A DNA stretch of 64,000 bases. It comes from Marinobacter litoralis. GTDB taxonomy: Bacteria; Pseudomonadota; Gammaproteobacteria; Pseudomonadales; Oleiphilaceae. Under the pieces are notes generated by a model. It was not told the DNA's origin, ran no database searches, and saw nothing but the letters and a program-made list of their open reading frames with translations. Made by a program: the position numbers and the translations under genes. Position 1 is the first letter of the stretch. Each line of letters begins with the position of its first letter. The stretch is from positions 124,001 through 188,000 of the forward strand of contig NZ_JAELVS010000002.1 in NCBI RefSeq assembly GCF_016427555.1. The letters are read 5' to 3'. Positions 1 through 6,920 of this stretch are shown piece by piece.

Positions 1-203
1 CGGCGTTGTGACGGTTTCATGCTGTAATTATGCGGGCTGGACCCCGGCGGCACGATGGTGGAGACATTCATTTTGTCACCGGCAACCGCTTTCACAATGA
101 GTTCAATCGGCTTGATGGATGCAACAATGTTGGTGGCGAATGCCGGCGTGGCGGAAACCAGGGCGGCCAAGCCCAGAGCAAGGGTGGTTTTGCTGAAATT
201 CAT
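1..203 (-). CDS. znuA: Zinc ABC transporter substrate-binding protein ZnuA (partial, N-terminus only)
   Basis: Only the first 67 codons lie in the window; the gene runs off its left edge. The product starts with a cleavable signal peptide (MNFSKTTLALG, then a hydrophobic run ending ATPAFA). The mature start, with IVASIKPIELIVKAV followed by GSSPHNYSMKPS, is typical of cluster-9 metal-binding proteins, where the His of the PHxY motif is a zinc ligand. It would capture periplasmic zinc for ZnuBC. The ATG at 203 follows a GGACC-type ribosome site. A Zur-like palindrome lies about 30 bp upstream, which supports a zinc rather than manganese role. Confidence 0.85.
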   Translation of the reverse strand, partial: MNFSKTTLALGLAALVSATPAFATNIVASIKPIELIVKAVAGDKMNVSTIVPPGSSPHNYSMKPSQR

Positions 204-229
204 GGTGGGGTCCTGCAGTTCGTTGATAC

Positions 230-242
230 GTTATAATGTAAC
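230..242. promoter_or_regulatory. Zur-like operator upstream of znuA
   Basis: GTTATAATGTAAC is an imperfect palindrome that differs at one position from the gammaproteobacterial Zur core GTTATANTATAAC. The flanks (GATAC on the left, ATTAA on the right) partly follow the longer consensus. It lies 27-39 bp upstream of the znuA start, where a bound repressor would cover the promoter. Repression by zinc-loaded Zur is inferred from the known regulon. Confidence 0.65.
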
Positions 243-341
243 ATTAAAGATAGGGCTCGTAAAACCGAATCATGCGAAACCGGGGCAGGCCCGTTATAAT
301 GCGTAACTTATTTATCGGCCACTTATTTTCAGGATGGTTTC

Positions 342-1823
342 ATGACAGTACGTACTCGAATTGCTCCGTCGCCCACGGGTGACCCTCACGTTGGTACCGC
401 CTACGTGGCCTTGTTTAATTTGTGCTTTGCGCGCCAGCACGGTGGCCAGTTTATTCTGCGGATTGAAGATACCGATCAGGTGCGCAGTACGGCTGAATCT
501 GAACAGGACATTCTTAAGGCATTGCGCTGGCTGGGGCTGAACTGGGACGAAGGTCCCGATGTAGGTGGCCCGCACGGCCCGTATCGCCAGTCTGAGCGTA
601 AGCACATGTACGCCCAGTATGCCGAAGATCTGGTTACAGCCGGCCATGCTTTTTATTGTTTCCGTACACCGGAAGAGCTGGATGCGATTCGGGAAGAGCG
701 TAAAGCGAACGGCCAGAATCCGGGCATCAAAGGCGATCTTGAGTTATCTCAGGAAGAAGTGAAGCGCCGTTTGGACGCGGGCGAATCCTATGTGATTCGC
801 ATGAAAGTGCCCGACGAAGGCGTGTGCGAAATTCAGGACATGCTCCGGGGCACCATCGAGATTGATTGGGCACAGGTAGATTGCCAGATTCTGTTGAAGT
901 CTGATGGCATGCCTACCTACCACCTGGCCAACGTAGTGGATGACCACCTGATGGAAATCACCCACGTTCTTCGGGGCGAAGAGTGGATAAACTCGGCGCC
1001 AAAGCATAAGTTGCTGTACGAGTATTTCGGCTGGGATATGCCGGAGCTGTGCCATTTGCCGTTGTTGCGTAACCCGGACAAGAGCAAGCTGTCGAAGCGT
1101 AAAAATCCGACCAGCATCAATTTCTACGAGCGCATGGGCTTCATGCCGGAAGCGGTGACCAACTACCTGGGTCGTATGGGCTGGTCTATGCCGGATGAGC
1201 GTGAAAAGTTTTCCCTCGACGAAATGATTGAAAACTTTGATGTTCAGCGGGTGTCCCTCGGCGGGCCGGTGTTTGATGTTGAGAAGCTGCGCTGGCTGAA
1301 CGGTCAGTGGGTTCGTGACGACCTGAGCGACGAGCAGTTTATGGCTCGCCTGCGCGACTGGTGGTTCAACGAAGATGCGCTAAAAGCGCTTGTGCCCCAT
1401 ATCAAGGGTAGGGCAGAGGTGTTCTCGGATGTTGCCCCGATGGCGCAGTTCATGTTCAGCGGGATGCTGGATCTGAAACCGGAAGATTTCGAGCACAAGA
1501 AGCTGGAAGAGGCGCAGGTTAAGCGGGTGCTTCAGTTTACGCTTTGGAAACTGGAAGCGCAGCGCCATTGGAGCAAAGATACGATCTTTGCGGATATCAA
1601 AGCGCTGGCGGAGGCAATGGATTTGAAGATGGGAGATTTCATGTTCTCGATCTTCGTCGCGATTGCCGGAACACCGAACTCCTGGTCGGTTATGGATTCG
1701 ATGGCGCTGCTTGGCCCGGACATGACTCGCTCTCGCTTGCGTAGTGCATTGGATGTTTTGGGCGGTTTCTCCAAGAAAGAAACGAAGAAAGTAGAGAAAG
1801 AATACGCCGCATTGGGCGTTTGA
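342..1823 (+). CDS. gltX: Glutamyl-tRNA synthetase
   Basis: Charges tRNA-Glu with glutamate using ATP in the cytoplasm. At 493 residues it has the usual bacterial length. The class I signatures are present: the HIGH-type motif HVGT at residues 16-19, after IAPSPTGDP, and the KMSKS-type motif KLSKR at 249-253. The C-terminal half is the alpha-helical anticodon-binding region. The ATG at 342 follows AGGATGG. A TATAAT hexamer at 295-300 is a possible -10 without a clear -35. A tRNA-Glu gene lies 200 bp downstream, so enzyme and substrate RNA are neighbours, although the tRNAs have their own promoter. Confidence 0.97.
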   Translation: MTVRTRIAPSPTGDPHVGTAYVALFNLCFARQHGGQFILRIEDTDQVRSTAESEQDILKALRWLGLNWDEGPDVGGPHGPYRQSERKHMYAQYAEDLVTAGHAFYCFRTPEELDAIREERKANGQNPGIKGDLELSQEEVKRRLDAGESYVIRMKVPDEGVCEIQDMLRGTIEIDWAQVDCQILLKSDGMPTYHLANVVDDHLMEITHVLRGEEWINSAPKHKLLYEYFGWDMPELCHLPLLRNPDKSKLSKRKNPTSINFYERMGFMPEAVTNYLGRMGWSMPDEREKFSLDEMIENFDVQRVSLGGPVFDVEKLRWLNGQWVRDDLSDEQFMARLRDWWFNEDALKALVPHIKGRAEVFSDVAPMAQFMFSGMLDLKPEDFEHKKLEEAQVKRVLQFTLWKLEAQRHWSKDTIFADIKALAEAMDLKMGDFMFSIFVAIAGTPNSWSVMDSMALLGPDMTRSRLRSALDVLGGFSKKETKKVEKEYAALGV

Positions 1824-1897
1824 TGAGCGGTTTGTTTGTTAATTGAGCGATGGCGACAGGGAAGTCGAAAAAACTTTAAAAAAAGAGGATTTGGGTG

Positions 1898-1926
1898 TTG
1901 ACGGCCTAGGGGCGGATCCTTAATAT
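1898..1926 (+). promoter_or_regulatory. Sigma-70 promoter of the tRNA-Ala/tRNA-Glu operon
   Basis: TTGACG at 1898-1903 and TAATAT at 1921-1926 are separated by 17 bp, and the tRNA-Ala gene starts 14 bp after the -10. The same pair of hexamers with the same spacing precedes the tRNA-Pro gene at 55959-55987. Confidence 0.75.
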
Positions 1927-1939
1927 ACGCATCCGTTGA

Positions 1940-2015
1940 GGGGCCATAGCTCAGCTGGGAGAGCGCAACACTGGCAGTGTTGAGGTCGGCGGTTCGATCC
2001 CGCCTGGCTCCACCA
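1940..2015 (+). tRNA. tRNA-Ala (anticodon GGC)
   Basis: A 76-nt cloverleaf. The acceptor GGGGCCA pairs with TGGCTCC (one G-U pair), the D arm contains AGCTCAGCTGGGAGAGC, the anticodon loop carries GGC in CACTGGCAGTG, and the T loop is GGTTCGATCC. The CCA end is encoded. It is co-transcribed with the tRNA-Glu gene 7 bp downstream. Confidence 0.97.
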
Positions 2016-2022
2016 ATTTCTA

Positions 2023-2098
2023 GTCCCCTTCGTCTAGTGGCCTAGGACTCCGCCCTTTCACGGCGGCAACAGGGGTTCGAACCCCCTAGGGGACGCCA
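2023..2098 (+). tRNA. tRNA-Glu (anticodon TTC)
   Basis: A 76-nt tRNA with acceptor GTCCCCT pairing with AGGGGAC. The anticodon TTC sits in CGCCCTTTCACGGCG, the T arm is GGGGTTCGAACCCC, and CCA is encoded. It is the second gene of the tRNA-Ala/Glu operon and lies just downstream of gltX, whose product charges it. Confidence 0.97.
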
Positions 2099-2134
2099 AT
2101 ACGGCTTCACGGTTTAGTCCACCGGGAAGCCATC

Positions 2135-2162
2135 AAAAAAACCGCCTTCGGGCGGTTTTTTT
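2135..2162 (+). terminator. Rho-independent terminator of the tRNA-Ala/Glu operon
   Basis: The stem ACCGCC/GGCGGT with a TTCG tetraloop is followed by seven T and preceded by a matching A run, so it could stop transcription in either direction. It ends about 100 bp beyond the downstream queD-like gene, which points toward it. Confidence 0.85.
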
Positions 2163-2195
2163 GTGTCTGAAAGAAAGCGGCGAGCTGTATCAGCT

Positions 2196-2244
2196 GGGGT
2201 CAGACCCGTGTGGATTCGGGGTCAGACCCCACGGGTCTGACCCC
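2196..2244. repeat. GGGGTCAGACCC palindromic repeat cluster
   Basis: GGGGTCAGACCCGTG (2196-2210) and its exact reverse complement (2230-2244) form a perfect 15-bp inverted repeat. A third copy, GGGGTCAGACCCC (2218-2230), lies between them and is itself palindromic. The array is intergenic, between a terminator and the end of the queD-like gene. It looks like a dispersed REP-type element; no transposase is adjacent. Confidence 0.7.
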
Positions 2245-2263
2245 CATACTCCGAAGCCAAATG

Positions 2264-3115
2264 TCAGCGAACCGCAATAGCCCCCTTGCCAACCCCCTCG
2301 TAAGCCTTCACGCGAATCTCGTCATCAGGGAATTCCGTTTTCAGTACGTCCGCCATGTGGGCCGCAATCAGCTCTACCGTGGTGTCTGTCTCCAGCATGT
2401 ATACGCGGCTCTCAGGCAGCGTAAGGGCGAACTCCCCCTGATTGGCTTCGTACTCAAAGCTGATGTAGTGCTGGCCGTCGTCGCCCACAAAGCGGCGGGT
2501 AACGTCTTCTTCGGTGCCTACGTAGATGTCTTCCCACAAATCGGCCCAGCGTTTTTCCAGGCCGGTATCGCGCTGGCCGTTTCGGTCGATGCGGATGGGT
2601 GAGCGATGGCCGTGAGCGATGCGTTGGCAGTTGCCAAGGTGTTTCTTTAAACCATGGACATAGTGGTAGTAAGCGCCTTCGATAACATCTTCCCGCAGGT
2701 TGATTTCGACGGTGGTGACGTTGCCCGGCAGAACGGCTTTTAGTTCTTTTTCCAATAAGGCTGCTACCGCAGGCTTCTCCACGCGCTCGGACGATAGCCA
2801 GACTACCGCTTCATCCGGTGAGGTGTGGGTGATGTGGCTGCCGTCTGTCAGGTCCCAGCGGAAGGTGTGCGGCTGGTCTTCATTCCAGTGCAGGCCTTCG
2901 TAGCCTCTGGGGATTACTAGCCGGTGGTCAACTCGCTCGTCGATAACGCGCTTGATGGTGCGCTTGACGTTGCTGAAGTCAAAGACCATGCCTTGGTCAT
3001 CGAGCTCGCCGCCGAGGACCACGTCGGCAATCCAGCTTTCGCCTACCAACCCTCGTGCAGGGTCCAGATAGGCGAAGTCAATCACGGTGAGGTTGTCGAC
3101 GAAAAGATGGTTCAT
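2264..3115 (-). CDS. 6-carboxytetrahydropterin synthase family protein with two PTPS-like modules
   Basis: At 283 residues it is about twice the length of ordinary QueD, which makes 6-carboxytetrahydropterin for queuosine and related deazapurines. Both halves resemble the PTPS T-fold. Module 1 (about 1-75) has QGMVFDFSNVK and the acid-base DH at 63-64, but VGES where the zinc-binding HGH should be. Module 2 (about 135-283) has C163, the zinc-type histidines H154, H168 and H170, and a late Glu at 273, but no DH motif. The ATG at 3115 (MNHLFVDNLT) is preferred over a farther in-frame start because homology begins there. Substrate is uncertain; it may be a dedicated pterin-enzyme variant. Confidence 0.75.
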   Translation of the reverse strand: MNHLFVDNLTVIDFAYLDPARGLVGESWIADVVLGGELDDQGMVFDFSNVKRTIKRVIDERVDHRLVIPRGYEGLHWNEDQPHTFRWDLTDGSHITHTSPDEAVVWLSSERVEKPAVAALLEKELKAVLPGNVTTVEINLREDVIEGAYYHYVHGLKKHLGNCQRIAHGHRSPIRIDRNGQRDTGLEKRWADLWEDIYVGTEEDVTRRFVGDDGQHYISFEYEANQGEFALTLPESRVYMLETDTTVELIAAHMADVLKTEFPDDEIRVKAYEGVGKGAIAVR

Positions 3116-3256
3116 GAATGGCCTGACTATATTAGTTGCATGGTGGCGTGATTCTAGCAAAAATCGTTCTCTTCAGCAGTTTGCAAATGAGAACGTCTAA
3201 CAGGAGGCCGCATCATAGCCACGAACCGCTCACCGCTCGATCAGCAGTTTCCGGCA

Positions 3257-3829
3257 TTGGTGCTGGCGGCGGGCAGTAGTGCTCGCATGGGCAAAGCAAA
3301 ACAAACCCTGAACCTACCCGGGCAAGGCACACTGCTGGGGCATGCCATAGGGCAAGCCAGGGTGCTGTCCGGTTGTGTCTCGGTGGTTGCCGGGGCGCGT
3401 TATCCGTTGATTCGGTACAGGACTGCAAAGGCGCCTTCCCGTTGGGTGTATTGTGCTGACTGGCAGTACGGGATGTCGGCTTCTTTGGCTGCGGGCGTTC
3501 GTTCTTTGAGCGCAAGCGCACACGGTGTTTTCTTGCTGGTAGGGGATCAGCCTTTGCTGGCCGAAGAAGGCCTGTTACGGCTTCGACAGGGCGTAATGAC
3601 AGCGCCAGACAAAGTATGGGCCGCGGATTACGGCCAGCGCGTGGGGGTGCCGGCCTGGATTCCTCGGCGGTTATGGCCTGAGGTGCTTCGGTTACAGGGT
3701 GATGCTGGGGCAGGGCGCTTGTTGAATCAGATTGACGTGTGCCGTGTGGAAATCGCGGGAGTGGAGCTGGACGCCGACACTCCCGCACGCTGGCGACAAA
3801 TAAAGCAGATGCTAGCCGAACAGGCCTGA
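3257..3829 (+). CDS. MobA-like nucleotidyltransferase (molybdenum cofactor cytidylyl-/guanylyltransferase family)
   Basis: A Rossmann-like NTP transferase. [16 protein letters not shown] is the nucleotide-binding signature and LLVGDQPLL the metal-binding aspartate loop. The family transfers NMP to molybdopterin or to sugar phosphates; the substrate here is not decidable. The listed start is a TTG that would cut into the first beta strand (PALVLAAG) and has no ribosome site. The frame stays open back to 3191 with no ATG, GTG or TTG, while a full AGGAGG at 3202-3207 stands 7 nt before an in-frame ATA at 3215. The real protein may therefore start there, giving 204 residues. The 3' end overlaps the convergent receiver gene by 18 bp. 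Confidence 0.75.
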   Translation: MVLAAGSSARMGKAKQTLNLPGQGTLLGHAIGQARVLSGCVSVVAGARYPLIRYRTAKAPSRWVYCADWQYGMSASLAAGVRSLSASAHGVFLLVGDQPLLAEEGLLRLRQGVMTAPDKVWAADYGQRVGVPAWIPRRLWPEVLRLQGDAGAGRLLNQIDVCRVEIAGVELDADTPARWRQIKQMLAEQA

Positions 3830-4876
3830 TAGCCAGGCAATGCCGACGCTGAAAATACCCAGACTCACCGCCAGGCCCAGCGTGTAGATGCGGGAGTGAG
3901 CGGCTTTTTGTTGGGCCACGTACAGATCGATGGTGCGTTGCGCGATATCCTCCGCGGTCTCGCGGGAGATTTCGTGGGCTTGTTGCACGGCCTCAGACTG
4001 AAGCGTCTGCCAGAATTCAGTATCAATCGTTTGTACGCTGGTGATGTGGTCTTTCAGCTCGGCCATGTGCTCGGCGGTGAAACCGGAGTTTTTCGCCATT
4101 TCTTTACGCGAGATCGCCAGCTCGCGACTCAGGTTCATGTTGATTTCCGCGGCCACCTCATCGCGCAGGTTGCGGGTGCGCTCGTCTACCAGTTCGGTCA
4201 GTGTTTTGAGGTGTTCTTCAATTCGGGCTTCCTGCTTTTTCTCGTTGTCTTCGAGCGCACGTTTTACATGAATGTATTGCTCGTCGAACAAGTCGTTGAG
4301 CAGTTCGTGCAAACGATTGTTGATGTTGGTCTTCACTGCCGAGCGGGAAATCTGTTCAATCAGTTCGGCGGTCAAGGGCACGTCGTTCGCACCTGCAGCA
4401 CTGGTGCTTTCCGAACGGCTCTCGGCGGGCAGAGTGATGGCGGCTTCTTCGTCCGAAGCAAGCGATGACAGGTTTTCGGGCATTGGCAGTGTTCCGCGCT
4501 CAACGTCTGTCGCCAGCTGCTCCAGCATAATGGTCAGCCCTTCGCTTTGAGGGGGCTTGGTGAGAATGCTGTAAATGCCGAAATTTTTCGCTTCATCCGA
4601 GAACGAAGACGACTTCTTAGAGGTGCACATGATGATGGGAATGCCGGCAGTGTCGGGGTTGCTTTTGATCGCCTTTGCGGCTTCAACGCCACTCATGCCC
4701 GGCATCAGGTGGTCCATGAAGATCACATCGGGTGCAGTATTCTTGCTCAGGAAATCCAGAGCTTCTTCGGCAGAGCTTGCCATGTTCACTTCCATGTCCC
4801 GATTCTCAAGAATTTTGCTCAGGGCGAACCTGGCAACCTTGGAATCGTCAACCAGCAAAGCATTTTTGATTGCCAT
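3812..4876 (-). CDS. Response-regulator receiver protein with coiled coil and C-terminal membrane anchor
   Basis: Residues 1-125 are a CheY-like receiver with all hallmarks: acidic pair D10/D11, phosphoacceptor D55 in [11 protein letters not shown]85, and K106 in LTKPP. After a linker (about 130-165) comes a long charged, probably coiled-coil region (170-325). A single hydrophobic segment near the C-terminus (about 333-352) is followed directly by the end. There is no DNA-binding or enzymatic output domain, so the signal is probably passed at the membrane by protein contact. The ATG at 4876 follows a TTGAGGT site. It lies 54 bp downstream of the MORN gene on the same strand and is probably co-transcribed. 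Cognate kinase not in the window. Confidence 0.8.
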   Translation of the reverse strand: MAIKNALLVDDSKVARFALSKILENRDMEVNMASSAEEALDFLSKNTAPDVIFMDHLMPGMSGVEAAKAIKSNPDTAGIPIIMCTSKKSSSFSDEAKNFGIYSILTKPPQSEGLTIMLEQLATDVERGTLPMPENLSSLASDEEAAITLPAESRSESTSAAGANDVPLTAELIEQISRSAVKTNINNRLHELLNDLFDEQYIHVKRALEDNEKKQEARIEEHLKTLTELVDERTRNLRDEVAAEINMNLSRELAISRKEMAKNSGFTAEHMAELKDHITSVQTIDTEFWQTLQSEAVQQAHEISRETAEDIAQRTIDLYVAQQKAAHSRIYTLGLAVSLGIFSVGIAWLSGLFG

Positions 4877-4930
4877 CTAACTACCTCAACCTGTTACTGC
4901 AAACTCGTTGGTGTCGCGACCGGGGATTTA

Positions 4931-6244
4931 TTACCAGCCTTCCAGTTGCGGGCATTGCGTTGCCCTGTAGCTTTTGTCCCGATAGCACACGCCGGGCTCA
5001 GTGGTGCGGGCGGTGAACACTTCGCCGGCCGCTGTCGTCAGGCGTACCTTTCCATAGGGTTCGCCGTGGCGGAATGTTGCTTCGATGGAGCTGCCGTTGG
5101 GGTTGCGTAGCAGTCCTGCGCCATGAAATTTGCCTTCCATATATTGGCCGTCGTATTTCTTGCCGTCTGCAAAGATTTCCGAGCCCTTGCCGTGGAAGGT
5201 GCCGTTCGAGAACTGACCTTCGTAGGAGCGGCCATCCGGGTAGGTCAGGGTGCCTTCGCCATGGAATTCGCCGTTTCGGAAGTTGCCGACGTACAAGAGG
5301 CCGTCTGCGGTGGTGAGAGAGCCCAGCCCCTGCATTTTTCCTTGCATCCAGTTGCCCGTAAGTACGTCGCCATTGGCTTTGGTCAGCGTGCCCTGACCGT
5401 GAAACTCGTTGCGTTCAAAGCGGCCGGTGTATTGAGCGTTATCAGCGCCGCGCCACTGGCCTTCACCGTGTTGCTGGCCTTTTGCCCAGTCGCCGTCATA
5501 CCGGCTGCCGTCCGGGTACCAGGCTGTGCCTGTGCCATCGAACAGGCCATTAACGAAGTGCCCCTCATAGCGTAGACCAGTTTCGTCTATCCAGCTGCCG
5601 TCTCCGGTTTTGATGCCGCCCACCCAGCGTCCGTTTGAATAATTAACGGTGGTGTATTGCTCAAGCTGCCCGACCAGTGTGATTTCCTGGCCAGCTTTCA
5701 GTGCAATCGTGTTCTCCCAGGGCTTATATCCCGCCTTTTGTATCGCAATCTCGTAGCGGCCTGGGTCCAGCTCCAGATCAAGCCGGGTGGCCCCGTAGTT
5801 CTTGCCATTGATCGTGACCTGATCACCCACAACGTTAGAGCGAAGCACCAGTTTTCCGGTTGTTGCGGGCTCTGGTTTTATGGGGGGTGGTGTAAAAGGT
5901 TCTGCGAATGCCACCGTTTGGAGGTCATCCGGAAGTGGTTCAACTTCAAACGTCTCGGCCGTGATCGCGGATTCCGGGGCGGTTTTAATGGAAGACGGCT
6001 GTTCTGCAAAAACCTCATCGCCTGGTTCTTCGGGCTGCGCATCGGGAGTAAGGCTCTGCGCTGCGGGTGCTTGGGGAGCTGCCGCTGGCGGGGGCAGGGT
6101 GGCCAGTTTCTGTTGTTGCCCAGCGATGGGTGGTTTGCCGCTACCTTCCAGTACCGGGCCATGCTGTACGGAGGCAAAGCCTGCTGTTACGAGTAACATC
6201 AGCGCAAGTGCATTGACGAACATCAGCGGTCTGAAATCGACCAT
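4931..6244 (-). CDS. Membrane-anchored PEGA and MORN-repeat protein
   Basis: It starts with an N-terminal hydrophobic segment (about 7-25) that is a signal anchor or signal peptide. A Pro/Ala-rich linker (about 40-125) leads to a PEGA domain (about 128-195, GKLVLRSNVVGDQVTING and GYKPWENTI). From about 200 to 400 there are roughly eight MORN repeats of the form YxGxFxNGxxHGxGxxxxxDG. A short tail contains two cysteines (VCYRDKSYRATQCP). MORN repeats often bind lipids or proteins, and PEGA domains are usually extracytoplasmic, so a periplasmic surface role is inferred. The ATG follows AAGAGGTT. Enzymatic function is not indicated. Confidence 0.8.
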   Translation of the reverse strand: MVDFRPLMFVNALALMLLVTAGFASVQHGPVLEGSGKPPIAGQQQKLATLPPPAAAPQAPAAQSLTPDAQPEEPGDEVFAEQPSSIKTAPESAITAETFEVEPLPDDLQTVAFAEPFTPPPIKPEPATTGKLVLRSNVVGDQVTINGKNYGATRLDLELDPGRYEIAIQKAGYKPWENTIALKAGQEITLVGQLEQYTTVNYSNGRWVGGIKTGDGSWIDETGLRYEGHFVNGLFDGTGTAWYPDGSRYDGDWAKGQQHGEGQWRGADNAQYTGRFERNEFHGQGTLTKANGDVLTGNWMQGKMQGLGSLTTADGLLYVGNFRNGEFHGEGTLTYPDGRSYEGQFSNGTFHGKGSEIFADGKKYDGQYMEGKFHGAGLLRNPNGSSIEATFRHGEPYGKVRLTTAAGEVFTARTTEPGVCYRDKSYRATQCPQLEGW

Positions 6245-6358
6245 GGTTGAACCTCTTATCCCAACTTCCTGGATACTTTTGTTATGGATTCATCTTAACC
6301 ACTGTCCGCAACGTTATGTAACAGAAAGTGTCTGAAGTTGGTCAGAATGCAGGCCAAA

Positions 6359-6820
6359 TCACATTTTGTCTGGCAACTGGTCATGGTTGAGCTGTTCCCA
6401 CGACTTCATGTACACATCGGCTTCATATTGATAGGGCGAGCGGAACGGTGTCAACACGAAATCGAAGACCAGAAAAAAGGTCCCTATCGAGAACCAGGCA
6501 ATCATCACTGTACTGATGGTTGTGGCCTGTTCTTCCGGATTTGAGTCGATAAAACTCTGCAGAACGGGGATCATGTCTGTGGCCAGTACCACAGGGTTGA
6601 AACTGGCCAATACGAAGGGAAGCCAGAATGCAATAAACACCGGGAAAAACCCGTAAGACCAGAGCAAGCGCCGAAGCAGGTATACGCCAACTTCGCGCCA
6701 AAACTTTTGTCGGATTTCGGGTACTTTGCGAATGCGCTCCAGATACTGGCGGCGTTCGGCCCACCAGGCGGCTACTTCGGGAGCATCTATGGCTTTTGTT
6801 TTTTTGGTTTCGTCTGTCAT
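6359..6820 (-). CDS. Conserved hypothetical two-TM inner-membrane protein
   Basis: This 153-residue protein has a charged N-terminus (residues 1-45), hydrophobic segments at about 52-76 and 101-124, and a short acidic cytoplasmic tail. I recognise no catalytic motif and do not assign a function. The N-terminus WWAERRQYLERIRKVPEIRQKFWREV looks amphipathic, suggesting membrane-surface association. The gene is divergent from the M16 protease gene and 114 bp upstream of the MORN gene on the same strand, so it may head that operon. No terminator separates them. Confidence 0.6.
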   Translation of the reverse strand: MTDETKKTKAIDAPEVAAWWAERRQYLERIRKVPEIRQKFWREVGVYLLRRLLWSYGFFPVFIAFWLPFVLASFNPVVLATDMIPVLQSFIDSNPEEQATTISTVMIAWFSIGTFFLVFDFVLTPFRSPYQYEADVYMKSWEQLNHDQLPDKM

Positions 6821-6920
6821 GGATCGGCAGGCTACCTAGTTGAGTTTGTTCGATGCATCATATCCGATAGTACGTGTTACCCTGTAATTCTCCAATTGTT
6901 CAATGCATAGGATCGTTTTA

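Noticed and set aside
2210-2602. Plus-strand open frame over the GGGGTCAGACCC repeat and the end of the queD-like gene
   Set aside because: It starts inside the repeat, is antisense to a conserved gene for most of its length and has no ribosome site.
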